A stretch of 22,027 bases of DNA from a virus. Below, in pieces: positions 10,101-15,035 of the stretch. Each line of letters starts with the position of its first letter. Positions within the stretch are counted from its first letter, which is position 1. The DNA is taken from positions 1-22,027 of the IMG/VR virus record IMGVR_UViG_3300037193_001320; one strand, given 5' to 3'. A model generated the notes under the pieces. The model searched no databases and was not told where the DNA came from. It saw nothing but the letters and a program-made list of their open reading frames with translations. The translations under genes and the position numbers were made by a program.

Positions 10101-12874
10101 CCGACATGCGGGCCCTGGCCACCGCCAGCCGCACCCCGACGGCTGACACCAGCACGCCCGAAACGCCGGCCACCGTGCAACCTGCCGCCGTGGCTGGCAC
10201 CAGTACGCCCGAAACGCCAGCGATGCAGGCTGACCTGCTCGGCGGCGCCACCGAGTTCGTGCCGCAGGACCGGGCCACCATCGGCGTGGCCGCCCGCGCC
10301 GGCGTAGGCCGCGAACGTGCCATGGCCGCCGTGCAGCAGCTCGGCCTGTTCGCCTCCGACGAACGGGAGATCGGCGGGCAGGGCGCCCTGCTGGACGCGC
10401 TCATGGCCATGCCGCCCGCCGACCCGCCACCCGCCGAGCTGCCGGCGCCGGCCGACGTCGACCCTCGGGACCAGCTGGCCGGCCGCATCCTCCTCGACGG
10501 GGTGGACGACTGGTCGGATGAGCAGCTTTCTGGGGCGTTCGTTGACCTCACCGCCGGCGACGAAATCGGCGACCAGCACGCCGCGGCGATGCGCGTCATC
10601 GAGGGCGAGTGGACCCGCCGCGAGCAGGCCATGCAGGGCACCGCCGCGGCGGTGCCCGACGACCTGACCACACTGCCCGAAGACGACGTCGTGGCGCTGC
10701 TCGTGCAGCTCACCAGCAGCGACGGCACCCTCGACGACGACGCGGTTGCCCGGGTCAACGCCGAGCTCGACCGGCGCGAGGCCGCAGCAGTCGCAGCGAA
10801 CGAGACCGCCGCGCGGCGGGCCCTGCTGGACCGTGACCCGGCGTCCTTCACCGACGACGCCGACTTCGAGGCCGCGACCGCTGCGGCGACCGACCTCGGC
10901 GAATGGGATGCGTTCGCCCGGATCATGGCCGCGTGGGAGGCGCACGAAACCCGCCGGCAGGCTGAAGAGGACGCCGCGCGGGCCGAGGCCGCCCGGGTGG
11001 AGGCCGAGCGGCTCGAAGCCGCGAGGATCGCTACCGAGGCGGCTGCCGCCCGGGAGGCCGCCGCCGCCGCTGAGGCTGAGCGGGTACGCGTCGAGAACGC
11101 GATGATCGCCGCCCGTGCGGCCGCCGTCATCCCACCCACCGAGGACTCGGCGGTCCGGTCGGCGCACCAGGCACTCGGCAACGACGGGGTGCGCCGGGCG
11201 ATCGGCGCCGACAAGTTCGACGCGATCGCCGCCGCGGTCGGCAATAGCCCGCTGCAGACCGACGACCAGCGCATGTACGCGATCCGTGCCCAGCTGGTGA
11301 ACCTGCCGGAACAGGACCGGGCCCGGATCGTGCTGGCCGCGGCCGAGGTGGAAACGCCGGACGATGTGCGCGCCATGAGCGACAGCGAGCTCATGATGGA
11401 GACCCTGCTCGGCGGGGTCCCGATGGCTGGCGAGACACCGGAGCAGGCCGCCGAGCGGCAGGCCCGCACACGGTCGATCAACGCCGAGCAGAACCGCCGC
11501 GGCATGGTCAAGTTGCGCGCCGAGGGCCTGGAGGCGTTTGCCCGGTACCGGGAGCGGCTACGCACACAGCCGGTCGACCAGCTCACCGACGCCGAGCTCG
11601 CAGGCGCCGCCGGCACGCTCGCCGGTGACCCCGATTCCGATCTGCTCGCCAAGCTGGTCGAGATCCGCGCCGAGGCCGACCGGCGGATGGCCGCGGCCGC
11701 GGACCGAGCGACCCGCAAGGCCACCGGCCCGACCGCCGCGGCGAAGCTCCGCAACCCGATCGGGGACCTCGGCGACCTCGAGCGGAGGACCAACGGGTAC
11801 CGCGACACCGCGTACGGCCGCGAGGCTGGGGGACGTCTCCGGCAGGCCCGGGCGCTCACCGTCGGGTTGCCGGACACCGCCGACGACAAGGCGATCCGGG
11901 CGGCGGAGAAAGCCGACGAGCGGAGCCACTACGAGCGGGCGGCGTGGACGATCGCCTGGTATCGGCACCTCGCAGAGTTCGCCGACATCGACGACCGGTA
12001 CCGCAGCACCTACTGGGTGACCGGGCCGTCCGACGAGCCGGATCTGCCCGACGTGCCCATGCCGCTGCCTGGGGCGAAGGTCGCCAAGCCGGTCGACGTG
12101 TGGGAGGCCATGAAGCAGCAGGCCATCTACGACCGCCGCGCAGGCATCGACACTGGCGCGTACCGGTACACGATGGCGCTCGCCCGGTCGTACGGCATCC
12201 CGTTCGACCCGGCGGACCGCACCGAGGACGCGATGCGGAAGCTGGGCAGCGCCAACCAGGACGCGATGCGCGGCGACACCCGCACCGCCGCCCAAAGGAC
12301 GGCGTCGTACATCGCCGAGTGGCGGCGCCTCGCCGCCGAGGACGGCGTCGACCCGGGCAACCACCTGCTGTACGGGCCGCCCGACAAGCGACCCAAGAGC
12401 CTGCCGCGGACCAGGTGGATCCCGACTGCCGACGAAGACATCAGGGTCAACCAGCTGGTCGCCCGCGGCATGGACTGGGATGAGGCGTTCGCCGAGGTCA
12501 TGGGCATCGACCTTGACGTGCTCCGCCGTGAGCAGGCCGCCGCGGCGGTCACCGGCAGCGCCCGCCCGACGGACAAGGTGCTCCGCGAGCACTACGCCGA
12601 GCACGTGTACCGGCAGTACATGGACGCCGAGAACGACCCGGCCACCGCCGGGAACCTGCTCAACGCCACCGGCAAGGCCAAGGGCATCGACCCCGAGTCG
12701 CTGTTCTCCGGCGACCCGGACCGTGCGTACCGGTACGCGTCGGAAGAACTGATGCGATGGTGGGGAGACCACCCGCGGCTCACCTACGCCGACTACAAGG
12801 CGCAGATCGTCGGCGACGCCCGCGGGGCCCGGGACCGGACGGCGCAGGCCAGTAAGGGGAACGAGTTCGCATGA
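4184..12874 (+). CDS. Giant multi-domain 'polyvalent' phage protein (2,896 aa)
   Basis: A single open frame of 8.7 kb fills about 40% of the window. Domains I can see, in order: basic N-terminus; ADP-ribosyltransferase-like fold 60-210; Ala/Pro linker; GNAT-like region 325-470; helical hairpin 690-743; helical pair 780-880; kinase-like domain 911-1145; winged-helix-like segment 1165-1240; second kinase-like domain 1280-1515; Tyr/Trp-rich YxxGW...WYDGW region 1603-1655; small beta segments 1767-1812 and 1824-1900; a second helical hairpin 1930-1983; acidic helical repeats 2108-2502 with a long charged helix 2240-2312; and a conserved-looking helical C-terminus 2525-2896. No membrane segment is evident. 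Many unrelated activities joined by low-complexity linkers, next to portal, match the polyvalent proteins of phages, which are thought to enter the host with DNA and act against its defences. Delivery is inferred, not shown. Start GTG 4184 follows GAAAGGG; GTG 4190 is an alternative. The next gene overlaps the stop by four bases. Confidence 0.88.
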   Translation: MAVAKTKRKWNPSHHPRDSRGRFTRSSTRVMQAADRKRATAGQQGFNPAKLDDAAARAEWLQQASAATPSPEGSAISRYLDGGWRDDNPRLRAGKPVDGVDQLDAAFEPLDEDVMLRRVVPAAMFAHIPIDALVGMKVRDAAPASASLDHTGPGHPGAVTMHIAAPAGTRAFVNDDAGEVLLMRDTEVAITRAVQRDDGQGWDLYGVVIPRTDTPARPKKRADDDAGGDTEPAAAAVPAGDQAGAGDGGDRGVTTPPAAAPAPTDDTTPADDTAPTAGTPAPKASAAAEPAAAAEPAAAAAAKAPEAKDPAQLAEPGDLPGDARTLGDVVRGGGILPTDADEELVRAYLLARIGTFADPKSGITAEPRVAMADGRITLRYNLTHPEQGKVGSAKRRILANAITGEPYVINEHLEIDNPDLRGAGFAARFNRRNEAFFLANGINTVRLTANTDVGGYAWARDGYDFDGVWGAEDLAGQLGTWMADGDRAAGWDDTTRAAAQDLTDRSLAASAEYDRLMRGGTMNARDAFDAALELAPTPLEFAMLGWTPGTGGGKAAMWPGKEFLLGRQWNGVKDLRTPAAGDDSDAGTSAPAAGNLAPEGTPLAALSPADQARVRIAVADHAAAIFNAPMIGGSRDDVARYLSEGKLAAVTDRHDLKTVWPAVAQALAADPDAVNRSDADRKAAAAQRTEAAEGLAGEAAAAMKAGDYDTALAKIDQGEQTDPDHRTGRDRGWPELRSIVERRRDAAAAENTAAAAELAPEAPAAGTGAPGDGPDISDAPKDVIRAAVGDDRYRQIRSATVFSGGDLAAELTPAEKTAIRDAIDGEPLDHNRITAAIGAQRYNAIFAGAVMPSTRDVDRPAAIRAALAAQLTDDEKGRLAATPATPEAGARDLSGAPAGSLAASVHSGIKSRRALSGGASGALVELVTFNDGKQAVRKTADAGSRFSDHEDLSPRDQQDAEELGALVAGAFGVRVPEVVRESDDTAYFEFLPGKTGTAIAVEADDKVGALVRYADSDAGKRMGLADIVMANPDRNGGNWLADGDDLAGIDHALSFDYGEQDPGDAPADGPAGDRFQRHYLAGDGGDAAGWIDNPLTAADVTEARARLAALRPEFDRLGRGGWHDAATARFAAVAAHARGDRNLIASNAPETPAAPTAGTSTPDAAEAKLPRTQAKALAILRDMDTGEVSEYHWRTAGGAISAIQQLERKGYVTRRKLPFVMPTGPYKGETFDEWHYTLADQPTPAETPAGDADTPTAGIPALAVAGPADLAAAIASGETAVQPLTGGANGKVELVTYQDGTIAVRKTPVPNDNDPTPAEEQADAEELSALVYRALGANVPRVYRSGPEQVVQDYMPGRSGSDYSNDDRERFVDSDAGRLLGLGDILIANQDRHSSNWQVDDDGNLIGIDHALAYEFNQLIDADGEFVAEEPPGAPFAPGGVFAVPFLVPYGQRGDGDGWADHDFTPADMDVARARLDALQPRFAEAGRGDWHAMMMARFDGLAAHATGTRNRIADNDQPAAGASAPEVPGGARIPGEGGERPNPRDDPAGWAAASTDAELADTATKRGLLPRVKKAIAEEQRIRALSPEERAALAAGPPPRMQDPQYKKDYERGWQASKRNAPNGLEKADARNEVDAWYDGWSDYSVDAPKWSTPREDDANDRGLAAGEPLFQVVTYYVDPDTGERRESGPRESFYGRERLSLFLKGHAGVDIAPVAIVRDAPGSAASRNGRNVFEWTSTPQAPASTLQTPAAGTSAPAPGSPEEVLTWTVTQNPDGLWQYTRPDGKQWGFTFATEDDAQAALDALYEARGGIPDPEVARARRLARLNQTTLIGQAAPTPAGDVVVGGALVRDALRPLDVIGVRAYTQAGVDRVEITMRSGGGILSADYTADFDLAYVSPDARTEPAPPVTDDERRRMGQAPVADVAPRTARAAADLAGRRMRAGDIDGALAAIAAGEAIDPDFRNLPGHNWADMRALATASRTPTADTSTPETPATVQPAAVAGTSTPETPAMQADLLGGATEFVPQDRATIGVAARAGVGRERAMAAVQQLGLFASDEREIGGQGALLDALMAMPPADPPPAELPAPADVDPRDQLAGRILLDGVDDWSDEQLSGAFVDLTAGDEIGDQHAAAMRVIEGEWTRREQAMQGTAAAVPDDLTTLPEDDVVALLVQLTSSDGTLDDDAVARVNAELDRREAAAVAANETAARRALLDRDPASFTDDADFEAATAAATDLGEWDAFARIMAAWEAHETRRQAEEDAARAEAARVEAERLEAARIATEAAAAREAAAAAEAERVRVENAMIAARAAAVIPPTEDSAVRSAHQALGNDGVRRAIGADKFDAIAAAVGNSPLQTDDQRMYAIRAQLVNLPEQDRARIVLAAAEVETPDDVRAMSDSELMMETLLGGVPMAGETPEQAAERQARTRSINAEQNRRGMVKLRAEGLEAFARYRERLRTQPVDQLTDAELAGAAGTLAGDPDSDLLAKLVEIRAEADRRMAAAADRATRKATGPTAAAKLRNPIGDLGDLERRTNGYRDTAYGREAGGRLRQARALTVGLPDTADDKAIRAAEKADERSHYERAAWTIAWYRHLAEFADIDDRYRSTYWVTGPSDEPDLPDVPMPLPGAKVAKPVDVWEAMKQQAIYDRRAGIDTGAYRYTMALARSYGIPFDPADRTEDAMRKLGSANQDAMRGDTRTAAQRTASYIAEWRRLAAEDGVDPGNHLLYGPPDKRPKSLPRTRWIPTADEDIRVNQLVARGMDWDEAFAEVMGIDLDVLRREQAAAAVTGSARPTDKVLREHYAEHVYRQYMDAENDPATAGNLLNATGKAKGIDPESLFSGDPDRAYRYASEELMRWWGDHPRLTYADYKAQIVGDARGARDRTAQASKGNEFA
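4361..4813 (+). other. ADP-ribosyltransferase-like domain of the giant protein
   Basis: Residues about 60-210 follow the plan of toxin-type ADP-ribosyltransferases: a basic strand LRR at 116-118 (NAD-binding Arg), a strand with SAS at 145-147 in place of the usual STS, a VTMHIAAPAGT strand at 159-169, then GEVLL at 178-182 leading to a final strand. E179 fits the catalytic Glu, but the residue two before it is Ala177, so the usual E/Q-x-E pair is incomplete, with D175 and D176 just upstream. It may be active on an unusual target or degenerate. The fold call is by eye from motif order. Confidence 0.6.
5156..5593 (+). other. Possible GNAT-like domain of the giant protein
   Basis: Residues about 325-470 form a compact alpha/beta region between two linkers. 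It has strands ending HLEID at 412-416, an RGAGFAARF loop at 421-429 resembling the acetyl-CoA pyrophosphate loop, a helix with NEAFFLANGI at 433-442, then VRLTANTDVGGYAWARDGYDF at 445-465. This last arrangement resembles the final strand, aromatic residues and 'GY.F' of N-acetyltransferases. The assignment is tentative. Structure prediction would settle it. Confidence 0.4.
6914..7618 (+). other. Kinase-like domain, copy 1, in the giant protein
   Basis: Residues about 911-1145 show a phosphotransferase plan of the PI3/4-kinase and HipA type. There is a Gly-rich SGGASG start, AVRK with K938, an acidic helix with E961/E962, LPGKTG, a catalytic loop NPDRNGGNW (D1033, N1038) and a metal-binding GIDHALSF (D1050). 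All key residues are present. It is clearly paralogous to copy 2, continuing through matching RLAALRPEF and GRGGWHDAATARF ends. Protein, lipid or nucleotide substrates are all possible; none is indicated. Confidence 0.7.
7676..7903 (+). other. Winged-helix-like segment between the two kinase-like domains
   Basis: Residues about 1165-1240 read as helix, helix, recognition helix (GGAISAIQQLERKGYVTRR at 1197-1215) and a beta wing ending in FDEWHYTL. This is the usual pattern of a winged helix-turn-helix that reads DNA, as in MarR-like and replication proteins. Linker repeats lie on both sides (7651 and 7951), so it looks like an independent module. Confidence 0.5.
8021..8728 (+). other. Kinase-like domain, copy 2, in the giant protein
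   Basis: Residues about 1280-1515 repeat the plan of copy 1: TGGANG, AVRK with K1306, E1325/E1326, MPGRSG, catalytic loop NQDRHSSNW (D1391, N1396) and GIDHALAY (D1409). The C-terminal helices GRGDWHAMMMARF and NRIA also match copy 1. The middle between GIDHALAY and the last helices is longer and diverged (1411-1460). Both copies keep the catalytic residues, so both may be active with different substrates. Confidence 0.7.
10505..11689 (+). repeat. Four degenerate helical protein repeats ending in E..RR
   Basis: Four segments of about 40 residues share the pattern D-x-hydrophobic-S/T/P-D/E-D/E-x-L...then a helix ending E-x-x-x/D-RR: residues 2108-2147 (WSDEQLSGAF...EWTRRE), 2159-2200 (LPEDDVVALL...ELDRRE), 2393-2440 (MSDSELMMET...EQNRRG) and 2463-2502 (LTDAELAGAA...EADRRM). 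The long charged helix 2240-2312 and an AIG-type helical unit lie between the second and third. They probably form small helical hairpins. Their role is unknown. Confidence 0.6.
11756..12871 (+). other. Helical C-terminal region of the giant protein
   Basis: Residues about 2525-2896 lack the Ala/Pro linkers and linker DNA repeats found upstream and look like one continuous folded block. It begins near RNPIGDLGDLERR, contains VNQLVARGMDWDEAFAEVMG at 2755-2774, and ends in a Trp/Tyr-rich helical part (ASEELMRWWGDHPRLTYADY, 2852-2871). Such a block could be the part that ties the protein to the virion. This is an inference from its position and different composition. Confidence 0.4.
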
Positions 12875-13158
12875 CGACGACCGCGCAGGCGCTCGGGGCA
12901 GCCCAGCGGCTCGCCCAATACGCGGCGATCACCGACGCCGGTGTCCTCTCCTGCCCGTACCCGGCCGACGCCACCGGCGTCCAGTCCGCGGCCCGCAGGG
13001 TGTGGCTACGCACCTACCTGCGGCTACGGCCACCGCCGGCCGGCACAGTCGACGACGGCGACCAGCTGCTCACCCTGGCCCACGGCCCAGACGAACCCGA
13101 CCCGGGCACCATGCCGGTCCGGCCCGAGCCGGACCTGTTCGCAGAGGGGGCACCGTGA
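12871..13158 (+). CDS. Small hypothetical protein (95 aa)
   Basis: ATG overlaps the stop of the giant gene (ATGA), with AAGGGG about a dozen bases upstream inside that gene. Its own stop overlaps the next GTG. The product has an Ala-rich helical start, a centre SCPYPADATGVQSAARRVWLR and a Pro/Asp-rich acidic C-terminus. There is no signal peptide, membrane segment or known motif. I do not recognise it. Tight coupling on both sides places it in the same transcript as portal and the giant gene, so a virion or assembly-related role is plausible but not shown. Confidence 0.75.
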   Translation: MTTTAQALGAAQRLAQYAAITDAGVLSCPYPADATGVQSAARRVWLRTYLRLRPPPAGTVDDGDQLLTLAHGPDEPDPGTMPVRPEPDLFAEGAP

Positions 13159-13418
13159 AGCAGCTGATCGTGACCGAGGTCGGCGACGGGACCGTGCTGG
13201 ACACCGTGACCCTGACCGACGCCGGCGACATCGAGTACGACACCGGCGCCGCCCGGGACATGCTGGCCCGCCGGCTGGGCGACGGCGGCGCCGCTGCGGT
13301 CGAGGCGTTCGCCAAGCTGGACGGCTGGTCGAACGGGTACGTGAAGGTCGCGGCCGCAGGCAACGACCAGGACGCCGGCCGGACACCGGCGGTCCCGAAC
13401 GTCCTGGTCGAACCGTGA
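13155..13418 (+). CDS. Small conserved-looking phage protein with GWSNGYV motif (87 aa)
   Basis: GTG start at 13155 has GAGGGGG five bases upstream and overlaps the previous stop (GTGA). The product looks beta-rich at first (KQLIVTEVGDGTVLDTVTLTDAG), then has a helix and the motif DGWSNGYVKV. It ends TPAVPNVLVEP. This ending is repeated almost exactly inside the next protein, and the DNA is repeated too. The four-base overlap with the next gene (GTGA at 13415) suggests coupling. Function is not recognised. A longer start upstream would overlap the preceding gene and is unlikely. Confidence 0.75.
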   Translation: MKQLIVTEVGDGTVLDTVTLTDAGDIEYDTGAARDMLARRLGDGGAAAVEAFAKLDGWSNGYVKVAAAGNDQDAGRTPAVPNVLVEP

Positions 13419-13780
13419 ACCGGGCGCAGATGCTCGCCGCCGCCGCCGCCGAACGGTTCCGGTGGCTGGACGAACACGCCGATGAGGTGGAGGCGGTACC
13501 CGCCGACTCGGCGCCACACGACGGCCCGGACGGGCCCAGCGACTACGCCGAGCACCACGCTGACCGGTCAGCGCCGGCCGACGTGGACGACCTCCTGTCG
13601 GCCCGCCTGGTCACCCTGATCGCCGGCGGCGACCCTGACCAGCAGGCCGCCGGGAAACCCCGGCCTGCGGGTAAAGCGAAAGGGGATGCGGTGGACACCG
13701 AAGAGACCGGCCGGGTCGTCGACGACGCCGGCGACGTGACCCTCGCCGAAGGCTGGACACCGGCGGTGCCGAACGTCCTG
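13381..13780 (+). repeat. 26-bp direct repeat across two neighbouring genes
   Basis: Bases 13381-13406 and 13755-13780 differ at one position. Both begin GGACACCGGCGGT and encode TPAVPNVL in their own gene's frame: at the end of the 87-aa protein and in the middle of the 189-aa protein. Recombination between them would delete 374 bases and fuse the two proteins in frame. Confidence 0.85.
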
Positions 13781-13984
13781 CTTGATCTGGCCGAGGCCGG
13801 CAGCGACCGCAAGCTGCGGAAATACTGGGTGTCCGGGCCGGGAGCCGCCAAGATCAATTGGGGTGCCGGTGGCGACTTCAAAAGGTGCGTCGCGCATCTC
13901 GGCAAGTACGTCAACGACCCCGAAGGGCTCTGTAACGAGTACCACCAGGCGGCCCTCGGTGCGCCGCCCGGCAAGGGGCACTGA
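13415..13984 (+). CDS. Phage protein with C-terminal KYW...GLCNEYH module (189 aa)
   Basis: GTG start overlaps the previous stop. The N-terminal half is acidic and probably disordered after a short helix (residues 2-25). The segment around TPAVPNVLLDLAEAGSDRK is followed by a compact C-terminal module with KYWVSGPGAAKI, WGAGGDF and RCVAHLGKYV, then GLCNEYHQAALGAPPGKGH. As I recall, this kind of KYW...PGK.H module recurs as an appended domain in actinophage head-region proteins. Its biochemical role is unknown to me. Its Cys, His, Trp and Arg residues look conserved in type. The stop at 13982-13984 ends the coupled series that began with terminase, and a strong hairpin follows. Confidence 0.8.
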   Translation: MNRAQMLAAAAAERFRWLDEHADEVEAVPADSAPHDGPDGPSDYAEHHADRSAPADVDDLLSARLVTLIAGGDPDQQAAGKPRPAGKAKGDAVDTEETGRVVDDAGDVTLAEGWTPAVPNVLLDLAEAGSDRKLRKYWVSGPGAAKINWGAGGDFKRCVAHLGKYVNDPEGLCNEYHQAALGAPPGKGH

Positions 13985-14000
13985 CCAGGCGAAACTGTCG

Positions 14001-14089
14001 GACCCCCACGCTAGCTTGATCGCACGGAAGAGCCCGGTCAGCGGCGGCCACCGCTTCCCGGGCTACGGCGATCAACCCGTACGGGGGTC
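14001..14089 (+). promoter_or_regulatory. Long four-stem hairpin upstream of the HNH gene
   Basis: Four nested perfect stems can be read: GACCCCC (14001-14007) with GGGGGTC (14083-14089); TTGATCGC (14016-14023) with GCGATCAA (14068-14075); AGCCCGG (14031-14037) with CCGGGCT (14058-14064); and AGCGG (14040-14044) with CCGCT (14051-14055), closing a six-base loop. Together they give 27 base pairs in 89 nt. The outer stem's 3' strand holds the only purine-rich site upstream of the HNH start (14098), so folding may hide it. There is no T-run after it, which argues against a simple terminator. Confidence 0.8.
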
Positions 14090-14097
14090 TCTCGCTC

Positions 14098-14877
14098 ATG
14101 TGCGAGTCTACCGACCATGTGCCCTGCGCGACCTGCGCGAAGCCAACACCGCCCGGCGAGCTCTACGCCCGCCGGTTCTGCGAATACCGGTGCTGGCGGC
14201 GAGCCAAGGCCCGGCGATCCCGCGGCGTACCAGAAGCCGACCCGCAGCCACAGACGACCCATTGCCGCACATGTGGTAGCGAGCGTGCCGGCGGCCACTA
14301 CGGCGGCCGGCACTGCTCGGAAGCGTGCGAGCAGCGAGCGCGGTCCCGGGAGCGCCGCGGCATACCCGTCGCCGACGCCCCCGCGCCCGGGTGCGAGCGG
14401 TGCGGGAAGCCGATCGCTCGGCCACACTGGACGCAAGCACGCTGGTGCTCCGGCACGTGCGCCAGCGCGGCCGGTCTGTTCCGGCAGTACCACCGCAGGC
14501 GGCCCATGATGGTTCGGGACTGCCGTGCGTGCGGCGAACCGATCCCGCCGGCAGCGTTCACCAACAAGGCGTTCTGCGACCGCAAGTGCCGCAGCAAGGT
14601 CCGCAATCCCGAGGTCGTCTTCCGGTACACCAACGCCCGCCGGATGCGGCTCACCGCGGCCACGGTCATGCCCATCCCGCGGCGGCAGCTGGTCCGGCTA
14701 CGGCGGGGCACCTGTTCGTACTGCCCGGCGCAGGCTGACACCATCGACCATGTGATCCCGCTGGCCCGCGGCGGCCGGCACGCCGAGGGCAACCTCGCGC
14801 CTGCGTGCCGATCATGCAACAGCAGCAAGGGCGACAAGCTCTTGGTGGAGTGGCGCCGCTGGTCGCTGGCAGCCTGA
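14098..14877 (+). CDS. HNH endonuclease with four N-terminal zinc ribbons
   Basis: The C-terminal HNH nuclease domain is clear: CSYC at 206-209, IDHVIPLARGG at 216-226 (D217, H218), N232, and CRSCN at 237-241 followed by SKGDK. It is a metal-dependent DNA-cutting domain of the kind found in free-standing homing endonucleases. Before it lie four CxxC-x(13-14)-CxxxC ribbons: C10/C13/C28/C32, C56/C59/C73/C77, C99/C102/C117/C121 and C142/C145/C160/C164. These probably bind DNA. Phage HNH proteins can also help packaging together with terminase, but those usually sit next to terminase. Start ATG 14098 is poorly served by a ribosome site except GGGGG within the preceding hairpin. Hairpins on both sides make the gene look like a separate, possibly mobile, unit. 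Confidence 0.92.
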   Translation: MCESTDHVPCATCAKPTPPGELYARRFCEYRCWRRAKARRSRGVPEADPQPQTTHCRTCGSERAGGHYGGRHCSEACEQRARSRERRGIPVADAPAPGCERCGKPIARPHWTQARWCSGTCASAAGLFRQYHRRRPMMVRDCRACGEPIPPAAFTNKAFCDRKCRSKVRNPEVVFRYTNARRMRLTAATVMPIPRRQLVRLRRGTCSYCPAQADTIDHVIPLARGGRHAEGNLAPACRSCNSSKGDKLLVEWRRWSLAA

Positions 14878-14917
14878 CGAGACGAACGGCCCTGCAGCGC
14901 GTCCTGAGCACATAGAA

Positions 14918-14952
14918 AACGGCGCCCCGGCAAGAATGCCCGAGGCGCCGTT
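14918..14952 (+). terminator. Hairpin after the HNH gene, probable terminator
   Basis: AACGGCGCC (14918-14926) pairs perfectly with GGCGCCGTT (14944-14952), and inside it GGCA (14929-14932) pairs with TGCC (14937-14940) around AGAA. It begins about 40 bases after the HNH stop. The flanks are GAAA before and only TT after, so termination efficiency without a longer T-run is uncertain. Confidence 0.6.
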
Positions 14953-15018
14953 CCCGTGGTGTGCGCGCTTCAGCGCGTGTTGTGATCCTCGCCGACCGGT
15001 TGAGCTGGGATTGTGCCA

Positions 15019-15035
15019 CCCCCGCGTAGGCGGGG
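15019..15035 (+). other. Short GC hairpin in the HNH-to-next-gene spacer
   Basis: The spacer from 14878 to 15098 (221 bases) holds the likely terminator at 14918-14952, a small CGCGC/GCGCG hairpin near 14965-14977 and this one: CCCCGC (15020-15025), loop GTAG, GCGGGG (15030-15035). I see no ORF with a ribosome site in the spacer and no clear promoter. The hairpin could be part of a second terminator or a leader for the next gene. Confidence 0.4.

Larger units (their letters stand above)
5011..10211 (+). repeat. Dispersed ~20-bp linker repeat, nine copies inside the giant gene
   Basis: The motif GGCTGGCACCAGTACGCCCG and close variants begin at 5011, 5938, 6475, 7651, 7951, 8743, 9439, 10141 and 10192. 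The copies at 7651 and 10192 are identical over 20 bases. All are in the same frame and encode AGTS(A/T)P-like linkers. They use GCT for Ala and often AGT for Ser, which are unusual choices in this GC-rich gene. Copies lie at boundaries of recognisable domains: after the ART, after the GNAT-like region, after kinase 1, after the winged helix and after kinase 2. None lies in the last 2.6 kb of the gene. Confidence 0.8.

Noticed and set aside
9847-11889. Long open frame on the minus strand inside the giant gene
   Set aside because: Its product is Arg/Ser/Ala-rich low complexity, it lacks a ribosome site, and it mirrors the strong codon bias of the real + strand gene.
4184-12874. Tape measure protein, based on its great length
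   Set aside because: It sits beside portal in the head module, lacks long hydrophobic stretches, and has globular enzyme-like domains separated by linkers.
13155-13418. Programmed ribosomal frameshift joining the 87-aa and 189-aa proteins
   Set aside because: No slippery heptamer is seen, and the 4-base GTGA overlap explains coupled translation of separate proteins.
14001-14089. tRNA gene, because of a 7-bp outer stem and ~89-nt size
   Set aside because: There is no T-arm TTC motif or anticodon arm; the stems are nested as one long hairpin, not a cloverleaf.
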